Shown here piece by piece: positions 1 through 10,371 of a stretch of 64,000 nucleotides of DNA (position 1 is the first letter of the stretch; each line of letters starts with the position of its first letter). The translations under genes were made by a program, and so were the position numbers. Under the pieces are notes generated by a model, which saw only the letters and a program-made list of their open reading frames with translations, was not told the DNA's origin and did no database searches. This DNA comes from Steinernema hermaphroditum (lineage: Eukaryota > Nematoda > Chromadorea > Rhabditida > Steinernematidae), in NCBI GenBank assembly GCA_030435675.1, contig CM059622.1:9920001-9984000 (forward strand). The letters are read 5' to 3'.

Positions 1-43
1 CAAGTAACACTTCATTTGAAACAACAAAAAATAACAAAATCAT

Positions 44-550
44 TTACTTCTGGGCCTTATGCGCCTTGCGGATCTTTCCCATTTCGACGCGGATCAGTCG
101 GTTGCGGGCCTGCTTCGCGCGCATGAGCTTGTAGCGGTCGAAGTCGGTCATCTGCGCCTTCTGAGACAAGCCGCCATTAGAACTGTCAGGGAGAGGAAAC
201 TCACCAGTGCTTTGGAGGCGATCTTCTTGGCCCATGCAGATTCAGTGAATTTGGCGGCGATTTCTGCATCATCGAAGGCCTTCTTGACGTTGACGCTGCG
301 CATACCGTGCTGGATGTTGACCTTGAACTTGGTCAGGTACAAATCGTTGAAGTTTCTGACGCTGCGGCGGACATCGCTGGACGGTCCATCAATGAGGGCC
401 TAAAACACAAAAAGTAAGATGAACCACGGAGGAGGTGGGTCTTACGCGGCGTCCGTCGACGACATCAACAATAACGGCGAGCTTTCCGCTGTCGTTACCT
501 TTAGCAACGTAGACGACACGACCGATCTCGACAAAGCGTTGGTAGATCAT
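44..550 (-). CDS. rpl-14: 60S ribosomal protein eL14
   Basis: Structural protein of the large cytosolic ribosomal subunit. Three exons join in frame on the minus strand: 550-446, 399-205 and 160-44, giving 138 residues, close to the usual nematode length of about 135. Introns have GTAAGA...TTTTAG and GTGAGT...TCTCAG ends. The protein opens MIYQRFVEIGRVVYV, the conserved eL14 start, followed by KLAVIVDVVDGRR and, after the first splice, ALIDGP. It ends in the basic tail RNRLIRVEMGKIRKAHKAQK. I chose the ATG at 550 over the one at 622 because eL14 proteins begin at this point and CTGTTGCAG, a plausible spliced-leader acceptor, lies just upstream. Identity is recognised from family sequence; start and splicing are inferred. 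Confidence 0.95.
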
Positions 551-2197
551 GTTTACCTGCAACAGCTTTTCCATAAGTAAACCAGCATTTTCAGAATCAC
601 GTAGAATTGCGCGGGAAGACATGGTTTATAAAATCACCAAATTTACCAGAAGATTCAAACAGTATTACGTGGTACGTTAGAGCTTAAGATGCAAATATGG
701 CCAGCAACAAGGCTTGCTTATAAAACGCTAAAATTAGAACGATATTCAGCTAATTGCAAAGTGCAACATCTACCAAAATCCAAAATGCAAATTCCAAGGA
801 AAGAGGACATCGAAAAACGCGACCAACACCTCTTCCAATCGGCAAATAACGCGCCACACATCGCCGTGCACGCTAAAACTTGATCAAGGAAACGCAACAA
901 CATATCCCAGGCAAAATGCAAAATTTTCGAAGTCAAAAAGACGGTAATTCAGGCACCAACGGCAGTCAGAGCCTATCGTAGTGTTAGGCCGACCATCCGT
1001 CGATGCCCCAAAGCGTTTCGTGTCAGGACCATCAGCGTTTGAAATCACTCGAATCGTTTTAAATGTAGTACGTACGTGCTTCTCTTTCTCTGGCAAGCTG
1101 CCGGAGCACTACCGTAATCCACATGACACATTTTGGAGGAATCTGAACGAGTTGCTGGAGAAGCTCGCTCGGCACCTTGGAGATTCAATACAAGTCCTTC
1201 TTGGCGGGAAGGAGAAGCACAGAACAAGTACTCGAATCACAAGCGACTCAATTTTTTTGCTATTTTGCTGCAAGGTGCGCAGTTGGAGCTCATAAAAAAT
1301 TGATGACGACCGACTCAGAAAGGACTTGGGTCGCACAGGAAGGCGCGTGACTCTCCCGTGTTTAGGCCACTGCTCTTTCACGGTTCTCGCTTATGGTCTC
1401 CTACATAATTAACACGAAAATGCATAGTGGAGGGACTCGAGGGTGATCAGCGGCTTTATTAAGTCCCACATATATACGCTGGGAATCCCCGAATGTTTGC
1501 CTAATTGTCCGCTTGTTCAAGGCGGACACCCAGCGCGGACGTCGATCTCCGGTCGTCCGTGTTGTTCACTCTGCGTCGCCCACAAAACGCCATGATTAAT
1601 CTCCTCTCTGCGCCGTCGGTATTCTCGGATTTGTGCAAGAGTTTGCGGCATTGATCCGCGAGAGTTCTCCTGTCCTTTTAAGTTCCCAAAAAAGTGAAAT
1701 TTGAGCGCACAAAAGGAGAAAAACAAAACGTGTCCTCATTAGTGCGTCCTTCGGCTTCCGGCACAATCAGCTGCTGTGTCAACTGTCACTCACGCGTCGA
1801 GTAAAATCTGCTCCTTTTCAAAACAATATCGATCGTACACTCGATCAACATCGCAATTGTTGATAGGATCGATCATTGGTGAAGTGGCCATCCCCGCTGG
1901 CAACATCCGCGGCAATCATCTGATGATCTTGGGGCCAACTGGGCGCCCTGATGCTCTCACACGCACTCTTCGAACTCGAGAGCGAACTTCTTCATCGTGT
2001 CTTCTTACAATGAACATTAGGCCGTGATTTATCCGTTCCCCGGTTGGTGCCCCTGAATTGATCTGCACGAGATGAGATAATCTGCTGCCTTTGGGGAGTG
2101 TTCACCCTGAGGGGAAGGGCCTCTTATCCGATGCAGTCGTGCGAATTCGGGAATAGTACTCACACAGGAGATGATAGCTCAGATACCGATCGGTCCG
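551..2197. other. Intergenic stretch, no supported gene
   Basis: About 1.6 kb between eL14 and the next gene. Open frames are short, overlap on both strands and match no family I recognise. Around 1440-1800 the sequence is moderately GC-rich and could hold the promoter and 5' leader of the downstream gene. I see no terminal inverted repeats, RNA gene or tandem repeat. Confidence 0.5.
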
Positions 2198-4710
2198 ATG
2201 GAGTTCGACCCTACCAGCGCGAAATGGACATGCTGCTGCTGCCATCTGTCATCTGGTCTCAAGATCGTCGGCTCGGTAGAAGCGTTCGTCTCCGCCGTAG
2301 TCGCCTTCGTCGCCGGATTCAGCACTTCTCAGTTCATTAGAAATGAGACCGTATGTCTTTCGGAACTCACTCTCTCTAGATCCCCTTCAGAATGTAATGA
2401 GTGCTGAGTTCTTCATGTACGTGTGCCTCTTTCTGGTGGCCGTCTTCTATGGCGTCTCCGCAATCCTCCTCGTGGCCGGAATCCAGCTCACCCAGAAGCA
2501 ACTCATGTACCCTACTCTCGTTGCCCGAGCGGCGCTCGTCCTCTTCGTCCAAGTAGGAGGCCCTTTGTTGAAGCAGGTTACGTACCTCTTTCAGGTATTC
2601 GGCGTCTCAGTGGTCGTGAAACCGCGCGACGAGTCCGGCTCGAGGACCTTTGAGGACCATCCACACGATCGAATGGTACAAAACGCTCACATAAGCTACT
2701 GTAACACCGCGGAGTATGAATGAGTCTTTACGTCTCACAAGGGAACCACTCCAAGTGCCCCGCGAGTTAGGAACTGAGATGTGGCGCGCCTTGTAGACGG
2801 TAACTAAGCAAACGTACATAGTCTCGCCGGCCCTAAATCACTCGGACTACCCTAAAGATGGTGACAAAGTTGCAAAAATTCAGCCACCGGGTACTAGTAG
2901 CAGTGAACCGCCTTTGAGAAAAACGTCTATGTGGTCAAGTGGTAAGACTGCAGGTTATGAAACTTTTGCTAACATGTTCGATGCCCTGGGCAGAGTTAGT
3001 TTTTTATTTTTTTTCTCATATCCATGCTTTTGTTTCTCTTCTTGTTCTGAGTGTAAATTTTATGTTACGACTTTATTTCGCGAATCAAAGGCATTATTCC
3101 TTGCGCGACACCGAAAATAGACAAACAGAGGATGTCTGGCAGACGGCTTCATCCCGGGCGTGGCGTTGATGTCGAACCGGTCGTAGACGGCGCACTTCAC
3201 GGGGCATCTGGGAATCGGAAAATCTTCGGATACGGTAGCGGAACATCGTTTGCGGCACAGCGGACGCTTCTAAGCTTGCATCTGATGGTCCGTGGTCCGG
3301 GAGTTGCGTCTTCCCTGGTCCTCACAGCGTCGGCGATCTTCCGGATGACATCTCACGCAGAGTCGGGCGTCGGATTCCTGGCGTCAAACATCTTGTTGTC
3401 AGCGGTGGTGGGACTACGGCTTCCGGGTGTCCCAATTCCCTCTGGAAGCCGGAACAGTCACAGCTGTCACGGGGTTTGCCATCTGGCCAACCAGACACTC
3501 AGAGAGCGACCGGAGGGACCGACCGCTCGCCACCGCGATACGAGTGTTACCTTACTTTTACCTATTTTAAAACGGATTATTGTTGAGGTGCAAAGGTGAC
3601 AGATGACCAACTGGCAACACAGAAATTTACACTGATACAGAAAGCGGCTAAACAAAAATAGGACATGGTGACCTCATGCACTAGATGTCCTGATTGCTTT
3701 CGCAAAATATTAGCCGCTGTCGATTACATGGTGACTAAAACTGACCTTTAGATGACTCTTATGTAGACGCAAAGACATGAAATACAAATGCAAAATTGGT
3801 TTTTTCATTATCTCACATATTTTTTTTGTAACAGAATACAGTAAAAGACAGTTAGATAAAAGTTAAAAATTTCAGTACTTGGTGGGAATCGAACCCGGGT
3901 GAACTGCCCTTTAAACCTCTTCATGTTTTGCCGCTTTCTGTACCAGTGTAAATTTCAGTGTTGCCATTTGGTCATCTATCACCTTTGCACCTCAACAATA
4001 ATACGTTTTAGAATAGGTAAAAGTAAGGTAACGTGAAATTTACACGCAGAACAAGAAGAGAAACAAAATAAAAACTAACTCCGCCTCGGGCATCGAACCT
4101 GTGAGCAACAGTTTCATAACCTGCAGTCTTACCACTTGACCACATAGACGTTTTTCTCAAAGGCGGTTCACTGCTACTAGTACCCGGTGGCTGAATTTTT
4201 GCAACTTTGTCACCATCTTTAGGGCAGCCCGAGTGATTTAGGGCCGGCGAGACTATGTGCGTTTGCTTAGTTAGAAGACCGCCTACAAGGCGCGCCACAT
4301 CTCAGTTCCTAACTCGCGGGGTACTTGGAGTGGTTCCCTTGTCAGAGCGAACCGCCGATCACCCTCCGGCTGATCCTACTTGTGTTCATCATGGTCTTCG
4401 TCAGTATCGGCATCCTGTACACTATTTACCTCGTAGTACGCTGCCTCCACTACGTAACGTCGTGGCGAAAACTTCTGGATCGAAGGAACTCGCTGATTGC
4501 TGCCGGACAAATCGGTAAGTCAGCTGCGTGGAGGTAGTAATTTAGGAGCGTCTGTCGGAGCCATTCCGGAGACTCTCGCTGTAAAACAAATAACTAAAAC
4601 AAGCAGTAGAACGCTACTTCTCCTCGAACCCGTCCGTTGTAACGACACCGTATGTTTCAGATCAGTGCTACACGGATGCCATGTACCCAGCTACCGTATC
4701 CAATTCTTAA
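2198..4710 (+). CDS. Small four-helix membrane protein, nematode type
   Basis: Proposed exons 2198-2350, 2391-2552, 2595-2675, 4346-4514 and 4661-4710 join in frame to 204 residues. The N-terminus MEFDPTSAKWTCCCC has a cysteine cluster before the first hydrophobic helix (IVGSVEAFVSAVVAFVAGF). Further helices are FFMYVCLFLVAVFYGVSAIL, TLVARAALVLFVQ plus following residues, and LILLVFIMVFVSIGILYTIY. This layout resembles nematode DUF-type four-TM proteins; the function is unknown. Intron 3 contains a 1.6-kb Tc5-like element, and the acceptor of exon 4 is formed by element end plus target duplication. The intron-3 donor (ATG|GTACAA at 2676) is the least certain junction. An upstream in-frame ATG at 2171 is a possible alternative start. 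Confidence 0.65.
2925..2992 (+). other. tRNA-like sequence in left arm of Tc5-like element 1
   Basis: An A-box-like block TGTGGTCAAGTGGTAAGA (about 2929-2946) is followed about 30 bp later by a B-box-like block ATGTTCGATGCC (2974-2985), matching tRNA internal promoter spacing. The arms do not fold into a convincing complete cloverleaf. The mirror copy in the right arm keeps the better B box. I read it as tRNA-derived or tRNA-mimicking sequence, not a working tRNA gene. Confidence 0.6.
3069..3544 (-). mobile_element. SINE-like retroelement copy, inside Tc5-like arm
   Basis: The body is flanked by the 6-bp repeat TGTTAC (3063-3068 and 3545-3550) and interrupts an otherwise continuous inverted arm of the Tc5-like element, which defines its limits. 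Read on the minus strand its 3' end is GCGAAATAAAGTC, preceded by an AAGGNNTTANNCCTT hairpin-like motif. Similar tails occur in copies near 14370, 24090 and 46480. The rest shares patches with the 46477-47101 copy (the CTACGGCTCCC/CTACGGCTTCC block and the CTCAGAGAGCGA block). There is no long coding frame. Short target duplication and a simple-sequence tail point to target-primed insertion. Confidence 0.65.
4082..4148 (-). other. tRNA-like sequence in right arm of Tc5-like element 1
   Basis: Minus-strand mirror of the 2925-2992 sequence. The A-box-like block is at 4128-4145 and the B box AGGTTCGATGCCC at about 4088-4100, closer to the GGTTCGANNCC consensus than the left-arm copy. The two copies face each other because they lie in inverted arms. 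Confidence 0.6.
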
Positions 4711-4944
4711 TCTGTAGCATGAGTGTCTGACAGTATGAGATGAAATAATTTATGGGGTTAACTATGATCAGAATCGGGGCGTTACCGGTTAGTGAGCAAC
4801 AGCGGATCGAGAGATAGAGTGAAGAGTTTACCAGTAGACCGATGGGAGGTGAGATGCAGGTTTAGCACGAAGAAGTGAGGCAAACGACGTATACAGGTTC
4901 TTTGGGGAAAGACGATGAGAGGTACGAAGGGGCGAAGCATGAGG

Positions 4945-6384
4945 TCATGAGAGGTGGAACCTCCTGGAGTGCGTGTTCGCGAAAGAGAGCACATCTCCGC
5001 GCATGTGTTCTCTAAGGTCTTCGTCCTTCTTGCCGAAGTCGGCCTCTCTCTCGAGGCGGCCGATCACATTCTTGAAGCTGTTTCCGCTTTTCCGCATGTC
5101 TCTGGCAATCTTCCTTAGGTGACTTTCCATCGGTGTCAGATGGCCTCGCTCCTTGAGTTTGTCACGGTAGTTCTTGATAATCTCGTGCTCCTTCCCCATG
5201 GCAATCATCGCCTGGGTTATCGTCCTTCCGGAGAGAGATACGGTCGACTGCGTCACGTCCTCCTCCATGTGGCTCTGGTAGTGGTCTGCGGCTGCACTCG
5301 TGGCCGGCGTTGCTCCGATCAGCTCCTCCATAGGGTACCGGATGTATGGCTCCTGGATCAGTTCTGGAGGGATTTCAAGGCACTGCATCGCTCCTATCGC
5401 CACATCGTTCGCTTCGACATAGGGCTCAACGGAGAAGCCATTGTCGCAGCTGTACTGCACGCACTCTGGTGTCGGTATCCGGTCGCCTTGAGGGGATGGT
5501 GTAGGCGAAGCTGAAGACTTCTCGGAATTCTGCTCTTCAGAGCGAAGAGGCATGTCGTCGATGTCTTCTGGATCGGCTAAGGGCGTTTTCCTTACGGGAA
5601 GTACTTCGGGCTCTTCAGGAGTGGGCGTTCTGAGGGGTGTGTGAGCAATGGGCAGGGGAGTGATCATTTGGGAAGTGGAGGGTTGAGGTTCATCGAAGGA
5701 CATTATCTGAGCATAAGATGAGGACGGAAAATGCTCGGGATACAAATCTGGAGCATGTATAGAGTAGCCATCGTATGAGAGGTAGTCGGTGGACGGTAGA
5801 TGCGGGTCAAAACGTCCCATGGGGTAAGTATGGTGAAAAAAGACGGGAACCTGAGGGTTCGGAAAATTGGAATCGGGATAATATGCTCGTATACTAGAAG
5901 GCATTTGCCCGATGTTCGGACACGATGGTTGGTAGTCCATAAAGAACGAACTTCCCGGTATTGCGTGCTGGCACATCGGTAGTTGAAAGCTGTAGCAAGA
6001 AGACTCTTGCAGTAGTGCTTCGCCGCTTCCGTTCGTCATCGTGACAGCTGTGCCAACGTCAACACCGTTGATTTCTGTCGGAGTCGATCTTCTGGACGTC
6101 TTCGTGGATGCTTTGGAGATTCTCGAACTGCTTGTGGTAGAAGCATGACCATTACATTGACTCTTTGCCAATCCGTTAATCTTGAACTTGATGTCATGTA
6201 CACCATTTGCCTCGTACGATGTGGATGGGACGTTGTAGGCTTCGGCGGAGGACGGTCCTTCGTCCAAGAAGTCATCAGGAACCGCGGCCAATTTGCTCTT
6301 GACAAAGGGCGATGTGACGCCACGGATGTGGAGGTTTCCTTCAAGCGTGTGAACGTCTCCATTCCTCGTATCATTCTTCTGCAT
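4945..6384 (-). CDS. Unknown acidic, largely disordered protein
   Basis: One open frame of 479 codons. The middle is low in hydrophobic residues and rich in Ser, Pro, Thr, Tyr and Gln, including TPTPEEPEVLPVRKTPL and SASPTPSPQGD, which look like proline-directed phosphorylation sites. The last 120 residues are charged and probably helical (KEHEIIKNYRDKLKERG, then LRKIARDMRKSGNSFKNVIG). I recognise no domain. An acceptor-like GATTTCAG precedes GTTATG at the start, so the ATG may follow a spliced leader or the exon may continue from an unseen upstream exon. ENY2 ends about 200 bp upstream on the same strand, so the two could be one operon. A regulatory or scaffold role would be a guess. Confidence 0.65.
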   Translation of the reverse strand: MQKNDTRNGDVHTLEGNLHIRGVTSPFVKSKLAAVPDDFLDEGPSSAEAYNVPSTSYEANGVHDIKFKINGLAKSQCNGHASTTSSSRISKASTKTSRRSTPTEINGVDVGTAVTMTNGSGEALLQESSCYSFQLPMCQHAIPGSSFFMDYQPSCPNIGQMPSSIRAYYPDSNFPNPQVPVFFHHTYPMGRFDPHLPSTDYLSYDGYSIHAPDLYPEHFPSSSYAQIMSFDEPQPSTSQMITPLPIAHTPLRTPTPEEPEVLPVRKTPLADPEDIDDMPLRSEEQNSEKSSASPTPSPQGDRIPTPECVQYSCDNGFSVEPYVEANDVAIGAMQCLEIPPELIQEPYIRYPMEELIGATPATSAAADHYQSHMEEDVTQSTVSLSGRTITQAMIAMGKEHEIIKNYRDKLKERGHLTPMESHLRKIARDMRKSGNSFKNVIGRLEREADFGKKDEDLREHMRGDVLSFANTHSRRFHLS

Positions 6385-6587
6385 AACCTGAAATCGACGC
6401 TGCAGCTACCACGAGAGCTCTTCCGCCAAGTCAAGATAGCCGAACCTCTGGGTTACCAACCGCACTCGCATAACTCCTACTACCTCTCACTTTACATTTT
6501 ATGCTGGTACATTAATGCTTAAAATAAAACATAGACTTAGAGATCAATGCTCGTTTAGATAATACGTATGATTTTCGGACTTCATAT

Positions 6588-6893
6588 TCACAATTCACAG
6601 TCAAGAGGTCCAACTTGCTTCGATACAAAGGCGCGGATGGCATCCATGATTTCCCGCTTAACTTCCTCGGGCACCGCTTTTCGAGCATCCTGCTTGACTT
6701 CTCCAACAACTTGCTCCAAGGTGACGTTCTCGATTCCCTTCTTACGGATGAAGTCACGACACTTCTCCTCGACAAGTGAAGTCCAACCGCATTCGCTTAG
6801 CCGCAATGTCAGCATTTCGCGAAGACGATCGCGCTCTCCAGATTCTTCAAAGTCCCTCTCGATTGTTTGTTTGTTTACAAAATGTCGGTTCAT
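6588..6893 (-). CDS. eny2: ENY2/Sus1, SAGA deubiquitinase and TREX-2 subunit
   Basis: Small helical protein shared by the SAGA histone H2B deubiquitination module and the TREX-2 mRNA export complex. A single exon encodes 101 residues, the usual ENY2 length. Recognisable family sequence includes ESGERDRLREMLTLRLSECGW, CRDFIRKKGIENVTLEQVV and KAVPEEVKREIMDAIRAF, aligning with the human ESGERERLKELL, ECGW, KEKGLEHVTVDDLV and ALVPDSVKKELLQRIRTF blocks. The ATG at 6893 follows CTTTAG and CTACAG sites, either of which could be a spliced-leader acceptor. The longer open frame to 7091 has no family support. Confidence 0.9.
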   Translation of the reverse strand: MNRHFVNKQTIERDFEESGERDRLREMLTLRLSECGWTSLVEEKCRDFIRKKGIENVTLEQVVGEVKQDARKAVPEEVKREIMDAIRAFVSKQVGPLDCEL

Positions 6894-7851
6894 GGCGCTG
6901 TTCAAAACTGTAGCGAAATCTAAAGAAAACAAAATAATCGACGTTGAGGATACACGAAAACGCGCAAAAAATACATTCAAAAAATGAGAGCATCGAGAGT
7001 ACGCATGATGAAGAACCGAAACCGAATAGAAGGCATAAAGAGTGCTTTGATAACAATCATTGTAAGAAGCATGTATCCATGCAATTAGCATAATCTCTAA
7101 TCGATGGGAAGGGACTAGGCCAATGGCGGGAAATCGAGCAGGTGTTCAGCACCGAGCAATAGGAGGATATGCACACGGATATACGAGTCACGAAAAGGTC
7201 TCTCGAAGGACATGACCACGCGGAAAACGCAGGGGAATGAGAAGAATAAACAATTGGAGTTTTCAAGTGAAGATCGGTTAATCTAAAAATTGTACCAAAA
7301 GACAAACAGCCAATATACCCTCCACCATATGTTTCGCTCACACACTCAAACTGCCTTACAGCTCCTACGAAAAGAAGTCATAACGATAAATCGCCTTTAC
7401 AAGCGCACAAAAATAATATCTTCCACGAATGGCGAATTTCCAATAAGTGTGAATCGCGAACTATTACAAAAATTAACAGTTTGCAGCTACAATGTGGAAA
7501 ATCTGGTTACTAGCACGCTTTCAGAGAACAAAGCACGAATAGATGAAAAAAATTTCGAGGGGGTAAACCTGACCTCCTGAGCAGAATCCTTCGAGGCGAT
7601 CGTGAAGCATCTCATGCATGTCGACAGCAAACTACAATCTCCAAAAGAGGAACTCCTGCAACGTCAATCGATAGCGAACCGTGGAGTTTGCACAATTCTC
7701 ATAAAACTGAGTCGGAGAGATAATTGCTCTCTTCTTGCACATGCAAGAAATTCCAAAGGTACCGTTTCCTGCACGCCACGGTGCATGCAGTTCGAACTGG
7801 GATGTCGACCACCCATGGTGGTCCATTTCTGTGGTTTCCTCGGCGTCGGGG
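6894..7851. other. Gap between ENY2 and PIG-V, no supported gene
   Basis: About 960 bp between divergently transcribed genes, so it probably holds both promoters. A minus-strand frame at 7632-7946 overlaps the first PIG-V exon and matches nothing I know. No repeat or RNA gene is apparent. Confidence 0.5.
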
Positions 7852-9626
7852 ATGAAGTGCCGAAGGAAACCAAGAACTTCAGGAGATGATGCCGGAGTAT
7901 CAGAAGAACTCCCAAAGGAGCCGAAGACGGTGATTTCTCGCACCACTTTCGGTTTCTAACTAACTAACTTTGCTTCAGGCAGAACACGCCGGACTTCGGA
8001 GTTTGGCGCTGCGGAGTCTTCTTCTGAGCCGTTTCGCGGTGGTTCTGTTGCAGTTTCTCACCAACAACATCATTCCCGATCTAACGACAGATGCCTTCGA
8101 GTTCACTGGTGTCAGAAGGGGTGAGTCTTCCTCCGCTCCACTGGTATCTAACCCGGACGTGAAGAGGACCTTGGCACCTTTGACTTACTCGTCGAGCGCA
8201 TCTCCGGAGGACTCGTTCGCTGGGATTCCGTTCATTTCCTCAACATCGCGCTCAATGGATACATATTCGAGAACACGCTGGCATTTTTTCCCGTGCTCCC
8301 GATCTTTCTCAAGAAGCTCAGCAGCATTTTGCTGAACCTCATTCCCATGCACGAATCTTCAGCCGTCATTCTTATTGGCGTAGCTCTCAGCAACGTAAGT
8401 CAACGATTTCTATGTGCTTGCTTAGTCCTTGTAGGGTTGCTTTGTCGTCACCGGAATGGTTCTGTTTGCATTTGTCAAGTCGATCTATGGTTCACAACAC
8501 AGAGCCTTCTGGGCGTCCTTTTTGTTTGCGTGGAATCCTGCTGCAATTTTCTTCTCAAGCCTCTACACAGAATCTCTCTATGCTCTTGTGACGTTCTCCG
8601 GGTTGCTAGTGCTGTACGGAAAGGGTGATCTTTTTGCTAGAACCCTTGTGGCCGTTGTATTATTTACTGTGTCGTTCGGGATCCGGTAACTCTGCACGAG
8701 TGCATCTTACGTTCTTATCCGCCATTTAAGCTCCAATGGCCTTCTGAATTTTGGCTATATTGGATATTTCGTCATTTTCAATATCGTCTTTGCCCACCTT
8801 CGTACACAGGAAGCGCCATTTTTGCGAATATGCTTCTCCCTTATGCTAAAGGTGAATTTCCAGTGGTATCAACGCCCAATAATGCTATCTAGATAATTCT
8901 CATTCTGTTGGTGGTCCTCCTTATCTTTGCAACCATTGTCACCAGATTTTGGAATATGGTGGCGGTGGACTTCTGTGACGGAGAGAAGTCGCAGTCCCTT
9001 GCCGCCGCAGCTTTTGCCGAAGACAACAACTACGTTCTCCGTGGTCAGGTGGAGGAACTCCAGTGGTGCCAAGCTGAAAATACCTTCGGAATCTTTCCAC
9101 CGTACTACAGTCATATTCAGAAAAAGTACTGGGATGTAGAATTCCTTGGCTATTGGAAAATAATCAAGATTCCCTGCTTCCTCCTAGCGGCCCCTGCCAT
9201 CAGTATGTTCTTCTTCTTGGCGTCGCGAAGGTTTCTAGCTCAGCAAAGGTTTGTGTTCCAAACGTGTAGCATTTAAACATAGATGGTTTTAGATTTAACT
9301 TAACAAGTCTGATCAACATTGTTCAAGCGCCTGGCGGTTTCATGCCTATGGTAGTTCACAACTCTGTTCTGATCGGCTTAGGATTGACTGTATTCAACGT
9401 TGAGATCCTAACGCGCATGCTCTTCTCGGCCACTCCCTTTCTGTGCGTAGAACTCTCGGGAATTGTTGCTGCGAAGATGAGTGGTCAACAGCTTCGCCTC
9501 CGTTCGGTTCTGCATTGGTCCACTTGGAAGAACACTGGGTTATCCGCAACACTGCTTTACACGTACTTCGCAAGCTACTTCATTGGTGGTACCGTACTTC
9601 ATGCCAGCGGAGGTCCCTTCACTTGA
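7852..9626 (+). CDS. pigv: PIG-V, GPI mannosyltransferase 2
   Basis: Multi-pass ER enzyme that adds the second mannose to GPI-anchor precursors. Exons 7852-7929, 7979-8120, 8165-8394, 8435-8685, 8731-8851, 8893-9248 and 9293-9626 join in frame to 503 residues (human about 493). Family landmarks are RWDSVHFLNIALNGYIFE...LAFFPVLP, where WD.HF is the luminal catalytic-loop signature; WNPAAIFFSSLYTESLYALVTF; FGIRSNGLLN formed across a splice; and QWCQ...YSHIQKKYWDVEFLGYW followed by IPCFLLAAP. The start ATG at 7852 is the one that enters exon 2 in the right frame. AATAAA lies at about 9674. The next gene starts about 200 bp downstream on the same strand. Confidence 0.93.
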
Positions 9627-9826
9627 TTCACAAGTTGTTGATATTAAACCGGGTATATTATAGATCTCGCACAATAAAATTTAAAACCTCTCATAGTACT
9701 CAACGGTAAAACGAGAACACCCCGGGCGGTGACGGGAGGGCGCCGACTTATTAGCCATCGCTCTCGCGCGCTCCACCCGCGCGCCGCCGATCTAAGGATC
9801 AGCGACGGCTCCATCATTTCTGCGCT

Positions 9827-10371
9827 ATGTCTCCCGCCCACAGAATGACCGAGGACGGCCCGATCTGGGAGCGAGTTCCGATAGAAGTGTTTTGGGTTGC
9901 AGGAGCTGTGGTTGTCGTCTCTTTCGTCATAATTGCCCTTGGGTGAGCGAGGAGTGGATGATTTGTTCAATTGAACGCGTGTTGCAGATCGTGGCTTTGG
10001 TGCCGAGCACGAAATTCGAAACGCTGGAGTGCAGAATATCATGTGAATCCGAAACCGTGCACAGAGAACTATTGTGAGTCGACTTTTGTACAGGTGAGTA
10101 TTTGGTGGTTTTGAGAGTATTTCCAGAGTGTGTATGCCAGTCTATTCGTCTCGGAAGTAGGGTGACGACGCTTTTAGCTTGTGTTTTCACTCATAATATG
10201 CTGAATAAGTGTTTTTTTCAGGGACCGGCAGTAACAGTAGCTAACGACACATGCAATGTCACTTGCATGGACCTGTCGAACCTCAGTGTGGGGAGCGTTG
10301 AATTCGCCCGCGGAGTTTCCATGAATAGCACGCCGATGCACTCCAACAGATACAATTGTAACCGACTGTAA
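9827..10371 (+). CDS. Small single-pass membrane protein, unknown
   Basis: Exons 9827-9942, 9988-10093 and 10222-10371 join in frame to 123 residues. After a short N-terminus (MSPAHRMTEDGPIWERVPI) comes one strong helix, FWVAGAVVVVSFVIIALGSWLW, then a basic stretch CRARNSKRWSAEY typical of a cytosolic stop-transfer. The C-terminal part has several cysteines (KPCTENYCES, DTCNVTCMDL) and an asparagine-rich end. No family recognised. The start could also be the internal ATG six codons later. AATAAA lies near 10399. It may share a transcript with PIG-V, since only 200 bp separate them. Confidence 0.65.

Larger units (their letters stand above)
2738..4341. mobile_element. Tc5-like fold-back element 1
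   Basis: Ends are CAAGGGAACC... and ...GGTTCCCTTG, flanked by the 3-bp duplication TCA (2735-2737 and 4342-4344); the empty target reads CTCAG. Tc4/Tc5 elements of Caenorhabditis are known for CTNAG targets, TNA duplications and, for Tc5, CAAGGGAA-type ends. Long inverted arms run from 2738-3068 plus 3551 to about 3652 on the left and from about 3934-4341 on the right, with a spacer of about 280 bp. No transposase frame is visible, so the element is non-autonomous. The left arm is split by a SINE-like insertion at 3069-3544. Without that insertion and its duplicated target the element would be about 1.1 kb. It lies in an intron of the four-helix protein gene. Confidence 0.85.

Noticed and set aside
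389..622. Extended N-terminus of eL14 starting at 622
   Set aside because: The extra residues do not belong to the eL14 family, and a trans-splice-like site lies just before the ATG at 550.
981..1295. 104-codon plus frame and overlapping minus frames near 1 kb
   Set aside because: Frames overlap on both strands, no recognisable motif, no splice partners.
3546..4031. A separate transposon nested inside Tc5-like element 1
   Set aside because: After removing the SINE-like insertion the inner inverted arms are simply the continuation of the outer arms, so there is one element, not two.
7632..7946. Minus-strand 104-codon frame with VREITVFGSFGSS
   Set aside because: It overlaps the first PIG-V exon, has no family match, and no flanking exons could be found.
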